A stretch of DNA of 64,000 nucleotides from Candidatus Accumulibacter sp. ACC003 (GCF_907163085.1 NZ_CAJQTX010000001.1:513001-577000), one strand, 5' to 3'. Shown: positions 36,573 to 45,907, counted from the stretch's first letter. Translations and numbers: made by a program. The notes: generated by a model not told the origin, from the sequence alone.

Positions 36573-37363
36573 CGCAATTCCTCGATCGCCAACTGCAACA
36601 GATCGTCCGGCAAATGATTCAGGCCACGCGGCACCGCCAGGCGCATCGCCGTGCGCAGAATTCGCCCGGCGTGCCGCGGCAAGCCCTTGCTCGCCTGGCG
36701 CACGATCTCCAGGCCCGAATCGCTGAGCAGCGTACTGGTACAACCGGCACTCTTCAAACTGTGCTGGATCAGCTGCGCGAAGCGCTCGCGTTCGAGCACC
36801 GGCTTGAGCTGCACGCGCACCTGAATTCGCCCCGCCAGCGCCGCGTACGGCGCCCGCTCCAGCGTTTGCGCCAGTGTCGGATGGCCGATCAACCAGACCG
36901 CCATCACATCGCGTGTATCGAAGGCGAAGTTGAGGAAGGCCGGCAAATCCCGAAAGAACTCCGGCGGCAGATTCTGCGCCTCATCGATGATCCACACCGG
37001 CATCAGCTGACGGCTATCGACCAACTGCAGAATCCGCTCCTTCAGATCGCGCCACAGCTGCGCCCGCCGATACCCCGGCTCGACGCCCAGCGCCCGTGCC
37101 AGACCGCGATAGATATCCAGCCGACCAAAGTCCGTCTCCGCCTGATAGATCACCTGATAACGATGCGGATTCAGGCCACGGGTCAATTGGCGCAAGGCCG
37201 CCGTCTTGCCCACCCCCGGTTCGCCGGTGATCAGCCCGACCCCCGGCGAGTGCAACAACCACGCAAAGCGCTCGGCCAACTGTCCCAGCGTACCGTCATC
37301 CCACAGCTCGGCCGCTTGCTTGCCCAGCGGCGGATGCCGCAAACCAAAGTGTTGAAGGTCCAC
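36569..37363 (-). CDS. AAA+ ATPase of transposon, copy 2
   Basis: 264 residues, identical in sequence to copy 1 at 31386-32180, with silent nucleotide changes only. Walker A GEPGVGKTAA, Walker B VWIIDEAQNL. GTG start. It now lies downstream of a broken transposase gene. Confidence 0.87.
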   Translation of the reverse strand: MDLQHFGLRHPPLGKQAAELWDDGTLGQLAERFAWLLHSPGVGLITGEPGVGKTAALRQLTRGLNPHRYQVIYQAETDFGRLDIYRGLARALGVEPGYRRAQLWRDLKERILQLVDSRQLMPVWIIDEAQNLPPEFFRDLPAFLNFAFDTRDVMAVWLIGHPTLAQTLERAPYAALAGRIQVRVQLKPVLERERFAQLIQHSLKSAGCTSTLLSDSGLEIVRQASKGLPRHAGRILRTAMRLAVPRGLNHLPDDLLQLAIEELR

Positions 37364-37364
37364 C

Positions 37365-38063
37365 TCACTCTCCTTCGGGGTCGTAGTACTGCTGATAGAT
37401 CTGCTCGATCAGATTCGGGCCGCTCGTCCCTTTCTGGGGCGGGCTAGCGTCCGCTGGGTCAGGCTGGCGTCGTTGGCGCGTGGCATTGGCCAGCGCATCG
37501 AGTGGCGTCGCCGCACCGATCGATTCCCCTTTCTCGTCCTCGACGCCGATCACCGTCTCGGTATGCGGATCGACCACCAGAGACACCGTTTTGCCCGACA
37601 GTTCAAAGGGCACCTCGAAGCGTTGTCCCTGATACGATACCGTGCCATCCTTCCTGACCAGTCGCGTGACGCGATGCTGGAACAGGGCATCGAGGCTTGC
37701 CGCCAACGGCCCCAACGGACGAATCCTGGACAGGTCCTGCTGGTAACGCGCCAACGGCGTCATGCCGGCGAGACCGGCGTGCGGGCTGCGGTGATAGACC
37801 TGTTCAAGCCAGGCCCACAGGCGAGCATTGAGATCGTCCAGGCTGGCGATATGGCGCTCATCGAGTTCGCTGAGAAACTGATCGCGGCAGCGGCGGTGCC
37901 AGCGCTCCAACTTCCCTTTGCCCTCGGGCGCGTACGGCCGACAGTGAATCAGATGGATGCCGAGCCGGGCGCAGATCCCTTGCAGCGTCTCGGCGCGGTA
38001 GGCGGCGCCGTTATCGACCACCAGCTTGAGCGGAATGCCGCGTTTGAGCACCGCCTGCTTGAG
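37365..38063 (-). pseudogene. DDE transposase copy 2, 3' part
   Basis: Carries the second Asp (VVDNGAAYR), the Glu (GKGKLERW) and the C-terminal barrel, but is cut at 38063 by the nested element. One residue differs from copy 1 (KTVSLVV against KTVPLVV). The 5' part with the first Asp is at 41925-42560. Confidence 0.9.
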
Positions 38064-38234
38064 TGAGTGTGATCACCCGATTTGATGTTCAGATGTTCAC
38101 CTACGGCGATGGTTGGTAGGGGTGATGGTAGGCGACCCTGGGGCTCCGCCCCAGACCCCGCGCTCGTCGCGAGGCAGCCGCCGGGGATGAACAAGTACTT
38201 CCCCGGCAACTGCTCGCAAGCATCGGGACCCTCC

Positions 38235-38311
38235 AAGGCGTCAAGAGGCTTTCGCGGCATAAACGGGCCGATGAAGCCGGCCCATTTATTCCACGGTCCT
38301 CTTGACGCCTT
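38235..38311. repeat. Inverted repeat in nested element left arm
   Basis: AAGGCGTCAAGAGG at 38235-38248 and its exact complement CCTCTTGACGCCTT at 38298-38311, around a 49-nt loop that holds smaller GGCC pairings. It sits between the element end and its last gene. It may be a terminator-like structure or an insulator. No gene is seen from 38064 to 38412. Confidence 0.6.
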
Positions 38312-38412
38312 TCCTGGTCAAAGAGCCTCCCCTTCTGTCGGCTCGTTCGTCGAAAGGGCCAAGACGACGCCTCCCGAGGGGACTTTCCGTCCGTCGTTCC
38401 TGTCGCCTCTGG

Positions 38413-38679
38413 TCATTCCGTGACGGTCATGAATCCGTACCGCTGACCGAAAGCCAACCATGCCCGTCGGGCTGAAGAACGAGCCGGGTCGGATACCTCC
38501 ACTCGCCCCAGGAGGTCGAGCAGCGCTCGAAGTGGCGCGTCGGTCTCATTGCCGATGGCGTCAATGACCGTTCTTCGGTCGCGCATCCGCTGGGCACGCT
38601 TGCGCTCTCGGTCTGTCATCGCTCGCTCGCCCTGGGGTGGGCGGCCTCTTTTCGTGACGGTCACCAAGGGCTCGGTCAT
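38413..38679 (-). CDS. Small accessory protein of nested transposon
   Basis: An 88-residue protein with a strongly basic N-terminal half (MTDRERKRAQRMRDRRTVID) and a helical C-terminal half ending AWLAFGQRYGFMTVTE. It is the last gene of the nested element, the same place held by the 66-residue gene in the host element. Possibly DNA-binding. No family recognised. Confidence 0.6.
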   Translation of the reverse strand: MTEPLVTVTKRGRPPQGERAMTDRERKRAQRMRDRRTVIDAIGNETDAPLRALLDLLGRVEVSDPARSSARRAWLAFGQRYGFMTVTE

Positions 38680-38836
38680 CTTGTCCTCCTGTTTTTGTGC
38701 CCGTCACGAGAAGAACGGAACGTTCTGCGGTAGCTCCTCCCAAGGTCCGCAGGCGTCGTACCGTCCGAGGCAGCTGTCAAGGGTCGTTGGGCGTGATCGC
38801 ACAACAGCGCGAGCCCGTCGCCTGGCGGGAGGGTCG

Positions 38837-39682
38837 TCACCGGCCGGCCGCCACGCGACGCTGCGCAGGGGTCTCGGGTGACGCGAAGACCTCGAGGTAA
38901 AGTTTCTCGTCGAGTTGCGGCAACTCACGCTGCGCCGCGGCGGCGAGCAGTTCGGCCGCGAGGGTGGTCAGGATGCGGTAGTTACCGGCGGCGTGATCGC
39001 ACAGCGTATGACAGAGCGCGGGGGTCATCAGGCTGGCGTTCCCGGCGCGGCTCAGCAGATGGGTCAGGCAGGCGAGTAACTCGTCACGCGACGCATACTC
39101 GGTGGCGAGGCGGGTACGGATGCGGGAGCCGAGCGGGATCAACTCCTCACGACGCAGCTTCTCGATGAGACGCGCATCGCCGGCCAGCACCACACACAGG
39201 AGCGGCTGCGAATCGAAGCGCGCACTGGCGAGCAGGCGCAACTCGCAAAGAACGGCCGGACTCATCTCCTGCGCCTCATCGACCAGCAACACCACCCGGC
39301 GACGGGTCGTTTCCAGATGCGCGAACCAGACTTCGCGCAGCGCCTTGAAGCCACCCCAGCGGTTATGCGGGCGCAAGGGCACGGTGAAGATGTCGCCCAT
39401 TTCGCGATAGAAATCGGCCAGGTTGCTCTGCGGATGGTTGATCGCGCCGACGGTGACGTCCGACTGACTTCCCAGACGGTCGGCCAGGAGGCGCAAGACC
39501 ACGCTTTTGCCGGTGCCTGGATCGCCGTGGATCATCGCGAAGCCCCCTTCGCGCAGCTGAGCGTGTTCGATTCGCCAGCAGAAGTTCTCGATCCGGGGCG
39601 GAACAAAGAGGGCCTCGATCGGCAATTCAGGGGAGAAGGGATTCCACTTCAGCCCGTAGAGGGCGAGGAGCCGATGGTTCAT
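38837..39682 (-). CDS. AAA+ ATPase of nested transposon (ExeA/TnsC-like)
   Basis: A 281-residue protein: MNHRLLALYGLKWNPFSPEL, typical of ExeA-like ATPases, with Walker A GDPGTGKSVV and Walker B VVLLVDEAQEM. Its start overlaps the transposase stop by 4 nt. It is clearly different from the host element ATPase, yet has the same place in the operon. Confidence 0.87.
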   Translation of the reverse strand: MNHRLLALYGLKWNPFSPELPIEALFVPPRIENFCWRIEHAQLREGGFAMIHGDPGTGKSVVLRLLADRLGSQSDVTVGAINHPQSNLADFYREMGDIFTVPLRPHNRWGGFKALREVWFAHLETTRRRVVLLVDEAQEMSPAVLCELRLLASARFDSQPLLCVVLAGDARLIEKLRREELIPLGSRIRTRLATEYASRDELLACLTHLLSRAGNASLMTPALCHTLCDHAAGNYRILTTLAAELLAAAAQRELPQLDEKLYLEVFASPETPAQRRVAAGR

Positions 39683-41154
39683 GCCGGCTCCTTGTCGGCG
39701 GACGGCAAATACGCAGGCGGCAAGCCCGTCGCAGCGTAGTCAGCGAGCAGCTGGCGCAGCAGCGGCGCGATCCCGGTAGACGGCGGCGCCAGAGCCTCTG
39801 TCGTGACGGGCGCGAGGCGCCGACGCTGACCATCGGCGTTGGCCGACTTGTCGAGCACCTTGACCGGGCAAAGCACGACGCCGGTGCTCGGATCCACGAG
39901 ATCGACGTGCCTGAGGTCCCAGCGGGCGTAGCGTAGATGAACCACCGGCAGGTGCCGATAACTGGCGGGGATCTCGAAGCGTATGCCAGCCAGACTGACC
40001 GTGCCATCGGCACGCCGCTGGCGGCGCGCGACCTCAATCCGGAAGGCGGCCTGCAGCGTGCCAGTATCCGGGCAGTCACGGCGAACACTGGGCCCAGCGA
40101 GATAGCGCGCCAAGGGGGTCGCATCGATCTCGGAATGGAGCGTACGGTGGTACTCTTGTTCGACCCAGGCTTGGCTGGCCTGATTGAGCAGGTCCAGCGT
40201 CAGCAATTTCTCGCCTTCGAGCATCGCCATCAGGCGCCCTTCGATGCGCCCCCAAAACGATTCCTGTTTGGCATTTTGATAGGGCGAATACGGCAAGGTG
40301 GTCTGATGCACGACACCCAGACGGGCGAGGCCGCCGACGGTCTCTTCGGCGAGCATGGCGGCGCCGTTGTCGGTCATCAGGGCTCGTGGCAATCCGCGCT
40401 TCATGAAGGCCTGCGACAAGCCGTGCACGAGACTCTCGGCGGTCTCGTCGAGATACCACTGCAGATGGCAGACCAGCCGGGAGCGATCGTCGATGACGCC
40501 AAACAGCAGCGGCTTGACCCACAGGCCGGTTCGGGTCAGAACCTTGCGTGAGGCGTGATGGAAGTCGAGATGCCAGAGTGCGCCGACATAGTCGACTTCG
40601 TAGCTCCTGACTTCCAGCCGGTCGAGCCGATCCCGGGCCAACAGCGCCCCGGCGGTTGCCCGTTTGGCGGACGCCTGGCGGAACATTCCCCGGGCCTTGA
40701 GATAGCGACGGATCGTCGGATACGACGCCAGGGAAGAGTCGCTCCCGGCCAGGGCGACACGGAGGTTGTCGAAGTGCAGTTGCACCGTCCAGCCCGGATG
40801 CTCGTGGTACTGGGCGGTCAGAATCTGGATGGCCACGGGCGTGATGCTCTTGAACCGACCGACGTTGCTGCGCAGGCGATTCCTGAGAACCGCGACCGGA
40901 TCGGCGGCCGCGCGGGCCGCGTAGTACCAGCGCTCAATTGTCGAGGCGCCAAAGCACACCTCCTGTCCCGATACCGGATGCCGCCAGGACTTGGTCGACA
41001 GGGCGCGCAGCGCCGGGGATAACTCGCCGGCGGCGGGCGGAGCCGCCAGCAAGGGGCCGATGATCGCAAAGCGCAGGCGCGCCCAGCGATCGCGTTTGAG
41101 GGGATCGATGTGAGAGGTCAAAAGGGTCTTCCAGAAGGTCGGTGCCGGCGGCAC
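39679..41154 (-). CDS. DDE transposase of nested transposon
   Basis: A 491-residue rve-type transposase. The triad is Asp in LWHLDFHHA, Asp in LMTDNGAAM and Glu in NAKQESFWG, again with 35 residues between the last two. Downstream, LARYLAGPSV and the barrel GTVSLAGIRFEIPASYRHLP match the C-terminal part of such transposases. Start taken as GTG at 41154; the exact start is uncertain. Frame intact, so the element may be active. Confidence 0.88.
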   Translation of the reverse strand: MPPAPTFWKTLLTSHIDPLKRDRWARLRFAIIGPLLAAPPAAGELSPALRALSTKSWRHPVSGQEVCFGASTIERWYYAARAAADPVAVLRNRLRSNVGRFKSITPVAIQILTAQYHEHPGWTVQLHFDNLRVALAGSDSSLASYPTIRRYLKARGMFRQASAKRATAGALLARDRLDRLEVRSYEVDYVGALWHLDFHHASRKVLTRTGLWVKPLLFGVIDDRSRLVCHLQWYLDETAESLVHGLSQAFMKRGLPRALMTDNGAAMLAEETVGGLARLGVVHQTTLPYSPYQNAKQESFWGRIEGRLMAMLEGEKLLTLDLLNQASQAWVEQEYHRTLHSEIDATPLARYLAGPSVRRDCPDTGTLQAAFRIEVARRQRRADGTVSLAGIRFEIPASYRHLPVVHLRYARWDLRHVDLVDPSTGVVLCPVKVLDKSANADGQRRRLAPVTTEALAPPSTGIAPLLRQLLADYAATGLPPAYLPSADKEPA

Positions 41155-41218
41155 CAGGACGGGAAGTGAAGGCTACAAGCCCTTGAGGAACGGGCCTATC
41201 GACATCTTCTGCGGGTCA

Positions 41219-41839
41219 TCAGCACCCCCCACGCAACGTGCTCGGCCGGACCGTGATCGGCGCCAGAAAGAGGAGGAAATGCCCCATGGCTTCTGTGGCG
41301 TCGCCGACAAAACGTTCCAGCAAACGGCTCGGGAAGTCGTCAGTTACCGGCGGCATGAAGCGCGCACAACACGCTTGCCATAGCGCGGTCAGCGGAAACT
41401 GTTCTTTCCACCACTGACGCCAACGCGCCAGGGTAAGCAACGGAATCGCCAGGGTCATGGAGAGCCGCGCCGCCGCTGGGTTCTGCCCGGCATGCCGGGC
41501 AGAACCCAGCACTACCAGCAGCGCCAGATAGACGCGCCGGCCCAGGAAACGTACGGACATCGACGTCGTCCGACGACGACAAGCGTTGCAGCAGAAGCTG
41601 AACCGCCGAGCAAAGTCGGCACGCGCTTCCGGCGGGCACCCACGGGGCTTTCGCGGATAGTCAGCGCGGTGCAGAACGCCGCCGCACGCACATCCTGCCG
41701 CTCGCGCCTCGTCCGCCAGCTCCGTGTCAACGCGCAGCAACCATCGAAAAAATTGGGGATTTTGCAGGAGGGCATGGCACACTGGAATGGTCTCTTGGCG
41801 TCGAAACCAGAGACTCCCCCAACGGGTGCCTTTGTTCAA
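41219..41839 (-). CDS. Zinc-finger protein of nested transposon
   Basis: A 206-residue protein with Cys pairs in GCACGG and FCCNACRRRTTSMSVRFLGRR. The FCC-x2-CRR core recalls RYCC-x2-CRR in the host element protein, though overall similarity is low. The C-terminal half is helical and hydrophobic (FLGRRVYLALLVVLG). First gene of the nested element. The listed TTG start is uncertain. Likely accessory to transposition or target choice. Confidence 0.6.
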   Translation of the reverse strand: MNKGTRWGSLWFRRQETIPVCHALLQNPQFFRWLLRVDTELADEARAAGCACGGVLHRADYPRKPRGCPPEARADFARRFSFCCNACRRRTTSMSVRFLGRRVYLALLVVLGSARHAGQNPAAARLSMTLAIPLLTLARWRQWWKEQFPLTALWQACCARFMPPVTDDFPSRLLERFVGDATEAMGHFLLFLAPITVRPSTLRGGC

Positions 41840-41924
41840 GTCCCCTGAGGGGGGTCACCCCCTCAACATCACTCTGCTTGACCCGTCAGGCAGCAAATTC
41901 CATCACGATTGGTGACCGTGCTCA

Positions 41925-42560
41925 CTTGAGCACGCCCTCGATGTCCAGGGCGGTTTCTCCGGGGCAGAAGGCGCTGTGCGTGAGTAGCCGGGAGGCGTCG
42001 TCGAAGAGCGACACGAGATAGCTCTTGGCGAGTTTGCCGTCGATCGGCACGCGTGGGCCGTGCATCACGTCGCCATACCAGATCGCCCCCGCTGTCGCGG
42101 CGACGAAGCTGCGTTTCTCCTCGGGCAGACTGGCCGAGCCGCTGATCCGTGACAGGCCGTGCTGCTGCAGCAGACGGTGAATGGTCGACCGGGCCAGGCG
42201 GCCTCGGGCAACGGTGCCGGTGGCTTCGAGCAATTGTCGAATCTGGCACAGCGAGCGCCGCGGGTTGTCGCGCTTGGCGGCGAGAATGGCCGCCTGGGTG
42301 GCGGCCGGGAGCTTCGATTGCCCGCGGTCGGCGCGCGCCTTGGGCGTCAGGCCATCAAGCTGGTGGAGGCGCCAGGCGTAGTACCACGCCTGAATCGTCT
42401 TCTCGCTCAGATAGCGCCGACGGCTGCCGGGGATGGCGTACTCGCGGCTGGCCAGCTCCCGGAGGAGCTGTTGCAGTTCGCCACGTTCCAGCCGCTCGCG
42501 GCTGATCAGGGGACCGAGAACGGACAGGCGAAACAGGGCTTTCGGATCAATCGGGTTCAT
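41925..42560 (-). pseudogene. DDE transposase copy 2, 5' part
   Basis: N-terminal HTH region and first catalytic Asp (YGDVMHG) of the copy 2 transposase, cut by the nested element at 41925. Start ATG at 42560 with AGGAG upstream, as in copy 1. The sequence continues at 37365-38063. Confidence 0.9.
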
Positions 42561-42689
42561 AACCACTCCTGGTGATAAATCGGAGCGGTGATCAAACCAG
42601 AACGGCCGTTCTAATGACAGGAGCAAACTGTGTGGGGTCCCCGCCCGGGCGGGGACCTCACCGTCTGCCGCTCGTTCGGAATCAGTTCA

Positions 42690-43223
42690 TCACGGGACGC
42701 TGATCTCCCGATCAAGCCAGGTCATGGCCTGTGCCAGGCCGATCGATTCGAACACCCGGCGCCAGAAAGCGCTGCCGTCGACCGTCCGCCCGAGGTCGGC
42801 AAAGCGAGCACGCAGGTGAAACTCGAACAGCAGGCGGCGCTCCTGGAGCCAGGCCCACCAGCGACCGGCGGTGCGCCGCTCGGGCGCCGCGCCGGGTGCG
42901 CCGGGGCGATCGGGCGCACCGCTCAGCCGCTGTGCCAGGACCGCTTGCTGCACTGACCAGTCATACCAGCGGCGCGGCGCGATGCACGCCGGCAGACGCG
43001 AACACGTGCGCCGACATCCAGCGCAACAGTAGCGGCAGATCGGCACCGGATTGAGTGAATCCTGCCCGGCTCGCCGGTCGGCCTTGCGCTCGTAGTGCCC
43101 GTGCTGCCAGAGAATCTTCAGGCCGCAATGCGGGCAGCACGGCGGGCGATACGCTTCGGGGGTTTGCTTGATGGCCTCAAGATGCTGCTCGATCGTCTCG
43201 ATGCCGGCTACAATTCGCTGCAT
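42690..43223 (-). CDS. Zinc-finger protein of transposon (DUF6431-like), copy 2
   Basis: 177 residues, same as copy 1 except RYCCAGC for RYCCSGC. The frame is intact and lies upstream of the split transposase gene. Confidence 0.75.
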   Translation of the reverse strand: MQRIVAGIETIEQHLEAIKQTPEAYRPPCCPHCGLKILWQHGHYERKADRRAGQDSLNPVPICRYCCAGCRRTCSRLPACIAPRRWYDWSVQQAVLAQRLSGAPDRPGAPGAAPERRTAGRWWAWLQERRLLFEFHLRARFADLGRTVDGSAFWRRVFESIGLAQAMTWLDREISVP

Positions 43224-43399
43224 GGGCTGGGCGCTTTGCTGTGTGGTTTGTCTTGATAACTTCCCACGATAGCAGAGTTGTCCCGGCCCTTCTTTCGTTC
43301 ACTTCGTCCCAACATCCTTCAGGCAGGCCGCCTTCTTTCGCTCTGACCGTTCTCGGGATGAAGCGCGCCGTCAGACCCGGGAGAGCGGCGGACGTAACA

Positions 43400-43537
43400 C
43401 TTGGCATGCCGTGACGAAACCGTTTCCTGCGGTGCCGTACTGCCGACGGCATGTGCATGGGGTGTGAACACCATCGCGCCGACGCTACAGATCATCACAA
43501 ACATGGACAGTCGATTGAATCTGGAGATCTTCCGCAC
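43400..43537 (-). pseudogene. rlpA-like gene, 5' part
   Basis: GTG start at 43537 after GGAGAA. It encodes VRKISRFNRLSMFVMICSVG and a signal-peptide region ending AHAV-GSTAPQ, then SSRHAK at the transposon junction. Joined with 35836-36254 it gives an intact RlpA-like protein. From 43538 to 43800 I see no gene. Confidence 0.75.
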
Positions 43538-43801
43538 GATGTCAATTCTCCATGAGGGGCGATGGCGCTTGGGCGCGTCGGACTCGTAGCCGATTGGTGT
43601 CACACGCTCACACTCCCGTCAATCGTCTCGTCGGCAAAGGCGATGTGGTAAGCGCGCGAAGGCATACGACATCCCCAAGAACGCTTTGTCTGCCGCGATA
43701 CGCCAACGGTGCGACCAGGCGCCATCTCGTCGGTAGTCAGGCGCGCCGGAAATGAGGTAGTTGAGCGGCAGGTTCGGGATACCCTGCCGCCATCAACGAG
43801 G

Positions 43802-43831
43802 CGGCCCCCTGAAACAGCGTTCAGGGGGCCG
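43802..43831. terminator. Strong hairpin after BON-domain gene
   Basis: CGGCCCCCTGAA, loop ACAGCG, TTCAGGGGGCCG: a perfect 12-bp stem, followed on the + strand by TTTT. It lies 8 bp beyond the stop of the minus-strand BON gene. The T-run favours + strand termination, so it may serve both sides. Confidence 0.65.
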
Positions 43832-43838
43832 TTTTGAC

Positions 43839-44534
43839 TTACTGTTGGCCCTTGACGATCATGTCGTTCTTGACGGACGTCACGCCCTTGACACCCCTGG
43901 CGACCTGGACGGCCTTGTCGATATCGGCGCGGGATCCGACGAAGCCGGTCAGCTGTACCGTGCCTTTGTAGGTTTCGACGTTGATTTCTGCCGAGCTCAG
44001 CGAAGACTCGCCCAATACCGCTGCCTTCACCTTGGTCGTGATAAGGGTGTCGTCGACATATGCACCGGCGGATTCATGGGACGCCGGTGCAGCAGCTTTC
44101 TCATCGGCCGCTGCCGTGGTAGGCTGCATCGGCTTCTTGGCGTCAGCCTTGGCTTTGGCCTCTGCGGCGGTTGCTTCCTGCACGCAGATCTTCTTGTCGT
44201 TAGCAGCCTTGTCATCGCACTTTTCCTTGGCCACGGCGTAATCCGCCTCTGCCTTGGCGATACCCACCGCTTGGCTGCTCTTATCGCCCGGTTTGTAGCG
44301 GGCCTCGAGTTCGGCCTTGGCAACTTTTTCCTTGCCTTTGGCCTCGACCACGCAGATGTCCTTTGCGTTGCCAGTCATAGATCCACAGGATGCCTTGGCC
44401 GATTTGTATTCGGCCGCGATCTTGCTCTTGTCGGCTTTGTATTCGTCCTTTGATATGCCCGATGCAGCCATCGCGCCGGCACTGAAAGCAAGGGTAATCG
44501 TTGCTGCTATGGCGGTCATTTTGATTCTGTTCAT
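43839..44534 (-). CDS. BON-domain periplasmic protein with helical N-terminal region
   Basis: A 231-residue protein with signal peptide (TLAFSAGAMA-ASG). A long Lys/Ala/Glu-rich helical region with four spaced cysteines (ASCGSMTGNAKDICVVEA and EKCDDKAANDKKICVQEA, a duplicated motif) follows. A C-terminal BON domain (TTKVKAAVLGE then VETYKGTVQLTGFV and VKGVTSVKND) ends the chain. BON domains occur in OsmY-type stress proteins that bind envelope lipids. AGGAAC precedes the ATG at 44534. Confidence 0.85.
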   Translation of the reverse strand: MNRIKMTAIAATITLAFSAGAMAASGISKDEYKADKSKIAAEYKSAKASCGSMTGNAKDICVVEAKGKEKVAKAELEARYKPGDKSSQAVGIAKAEADYAVAKEKCDDKAANDKKICVQEATAAEAKAKADAKKPMQPTTAAADEKAAAPASHESAGAYVDDTLITTKVKAAVLGESSLSSAEINVETYKGTVQLTGFVGSRADIDKAVQVARGVKGVTSVKNDMIVKGQQ

Positions 44535-44714
44535 GGTCGTTCCTTCATAAGTAAAGTTGTCAAGTGAGGCGCCGGTGGAAACTCCTGCCACCATGCGTCA
44601 CATCGGGTAATGCCTTTTGCTCGAGAATCCTGACGAATTCGGCGATTGGCTCCGCCGACTGATTGTTGGCGAGAGGGACAGCTTCTTCGTGGTGCCCAGC
44701 AGATGTCCGGGCCG

Positions 44715-44861
44715 CTACGCCCTGCGCCGACCTATCACACCAACGAGGAACATCACGACTGCGATCACCAGCAGAATGTGAACGAAACCACCCAAGGTGT
44801 AGGAACTAACCAGCCCCAACATCCAAAGGACCAGCAGAACAACAGCAATCGTGTACAGCAT
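44715..44861 (-). CDS. lmo0937-family small membrane protein
   Basis: A 48-residue protein: MLYTIAVVLLVLWMLGLVSS, YTLGGFVHILLVIAVVMFLV, GVIGRRRA. It has two membrane helices and a basic tail, matching the lmo0937 family found near stress genes in many bacteria. AAAGGAG precedes the ATG. It lies downstream of two candidate operator copies at 44991 and 45055. Confidence 0.88.
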   Translation of the reverse strand: MLYTIAVVLLVLWMLGLVSSYTLGGFVHILLVIAVVMFLVGVIGRRRA

Positions 44862-44990
44862 GGCAATTTCTCCTTTCGAGCGTCACGTCGGGCCTGGCTT
44901 TTCAACCGGCCAGGAATTGCAGGGGGCCTGCCTGAATCCGCCGGCTGTCTCTCTGCTGATGAGATTAGATACCTCGAGTCACAACGACTC

Positions 44991-45006
44991 CGTTCGATAG
45001 CGAACA
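44991..45006. promoter_or_regulatory. Candidate operator CGTTCG-ATAG-CGAACA
   Basis: Near-perfect copy of the palindrome, 129 bp upstream of the lmo0937-type gene. A second copy follows at 45055. Confidence 0.5.
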
Positions 45007-45054
45007 TACCGGCTGAAGTCGGAACAATTCTCGGTCGTCGGGAAACGCCGGGTC

Positions 45055-45070
45055 AGTGCGCCGCCGCACA
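45055..45070. promoter_or_regulatory. Candidate operator AGTGCG-CCGC-CGCACA
   Basis: Second nearby copy, 64 bp from the one at 44991, in the space between the divergent lmo0937-type and lipoprotein genes. From 45071 to 45561 I see no gene apart from the site at 45317. Confidence 0.4.
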
Positions 45071-45316
45071 TACCAGGACCGAAGCCGCTTTTTGATTTCT
45101 TCCGTTTGGTCCTGGCGCAAGGGAACAAAAACTGAAGCCGAAGACCGTGCAAACCCGCAAGCAATTTCCCGCCGCCAACGACCTGCTTGGCGCAATGCCC
45201 AGAAAGGCGTATCTGCGCATGCAGACAAGTCCTTGGTGGAGCACATTCCTGCGGCGTTGTCGGGCGACGCCCGACAGCCGTGCGGGATGGAAAAAACCGC
45301 CAGTCTGCGGCGCCTA

Positions 45317-45332
45317 TGTTCGCTGGGAGACA
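45317..45332. promoter_or_regulatory. Candidate operator TGTTCG-CTGG-GAGACA
   Basis: Copy of the palindrome, 229 bp upstream of the lipoprotein gene at 45562. It is homologous in context (CCTATGTTCGCTGG) to the site at 21347. Confidence 0.5.
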
Positions 45333-45561
45333 GACTGCAGACTCGGGTCTGCGTAATCTCGGGCAAGTGATTCACGCCCGAGCATCTGCTGCCTCGGCAT
45401 CGCGGCAATGGCCAGCGGCTGAAAGCAGCGCGGTCCTGGCGAGGAGAACCAAGAGATCATGACCTGGATCTGGCGAAGACGACGTGCTTGGGCAAGTCGC
45501 GAGCGCTGGTCTACCAGGCATGACTTCCCCGAAAAACCATGTTCGAGAATGAGGTAAGGCC

Positions 45562-45777
45562 ATGAAAACGATTCAGAAAGTTACGTTCAGCGCACTCGCC
45601 GCAGCCGTCTTGTTCGGCCTCGGTGGGTGTTCCGGCATGTCGCAGCAGGGCAAGAATACCGCCATCGGCGCCGGCGCCGGTGCCGTCGGAGGAGCCATTC
45701 TTACGGGCGGTAGCGCCGTCGGCACGGTCGGTGGCGCGGCTATTGGCGGCGTGATCGGTCACGAAGTCAGCAAGTGA
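45562..45777 (+). CDS. Glycine-zipper lipoprotein (OsmB-like)
   Basis: A 71-residue protein with lipobox LFGLGGC, then an intact glycine zipper (IGAGAGAVGGAILTGGSAVG and VGGAAIGGVIGHEV), as in OsmB and related outer-membrane stress lipoproteins. Paralogue of 21551-21772, where the zipper is degraded. ATG after GAGGTAAGG. Pairs with the lipoprotein gene at 45908. Confidence 0.85.
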   Translation: MKTIQKVTFSALAAAVLFGLGGCSGMSQQGKNTAIGAGAGAVGGAILTGGSAVGTVGGAAIGGVIGHEVSK

Positions 45778-45907
45778 TGCGAAGAGCGATGCGCCTGGCC
45801 TTCCCGGCAGCTGCCTCGCGCCCGCTCCTTGCCCTGATCCTGCCGTCGACGCGACCGTCATGGTCACTGCCGCTGCGGGGCCAACAAACTACCAGGAGAA
45901 ATCAGAG

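Larger units (their letters stand above)
38064..41924 (-). mobile_element. Nested transposon of parallel architecture (3861 bp)
   Basis: Inserted in the copy 2 transposase gene. Ends are TGAGTGTGATCACC (left) and, read inward from the right, TGAGCACGGTCACC: 10 of 14 match, plus a shared TGATG 5 nt further in. CTTGAG is present on both sides (38058-38063 and 41925-41930) and once in uninterrupted copy 1. A 4-bp parsing (TTGA with GTGAG...CTCAC ends) is also possible. It encodes a zinc-finger protein, a DDE transposase, an AAA+ ATPase and a small protein, in the same order as the host element but with unrelated sequences. Confidence 0.88.
36255..43399 (-). mobile_element. Compact TGT...ACA transposon, copy 2, interrupted by nested element
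   Basis: Same ends as copy 1 (TGTTACGTCCG and CGGACGTAACA), with a perfect 5-bp duplication CTTGG at 36250-36254 and 43400-43404. Total length is 7145 bp. Subtracting the nested element and its 6-bp duplication (3867 bp) leaves 3278 bp, exactly copy 1. It lies inside an rlpA-like gene. Its transposase gene is split, so this copy cannot move on its own but could be mobilised by copy 1. Confidence 0.93.
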
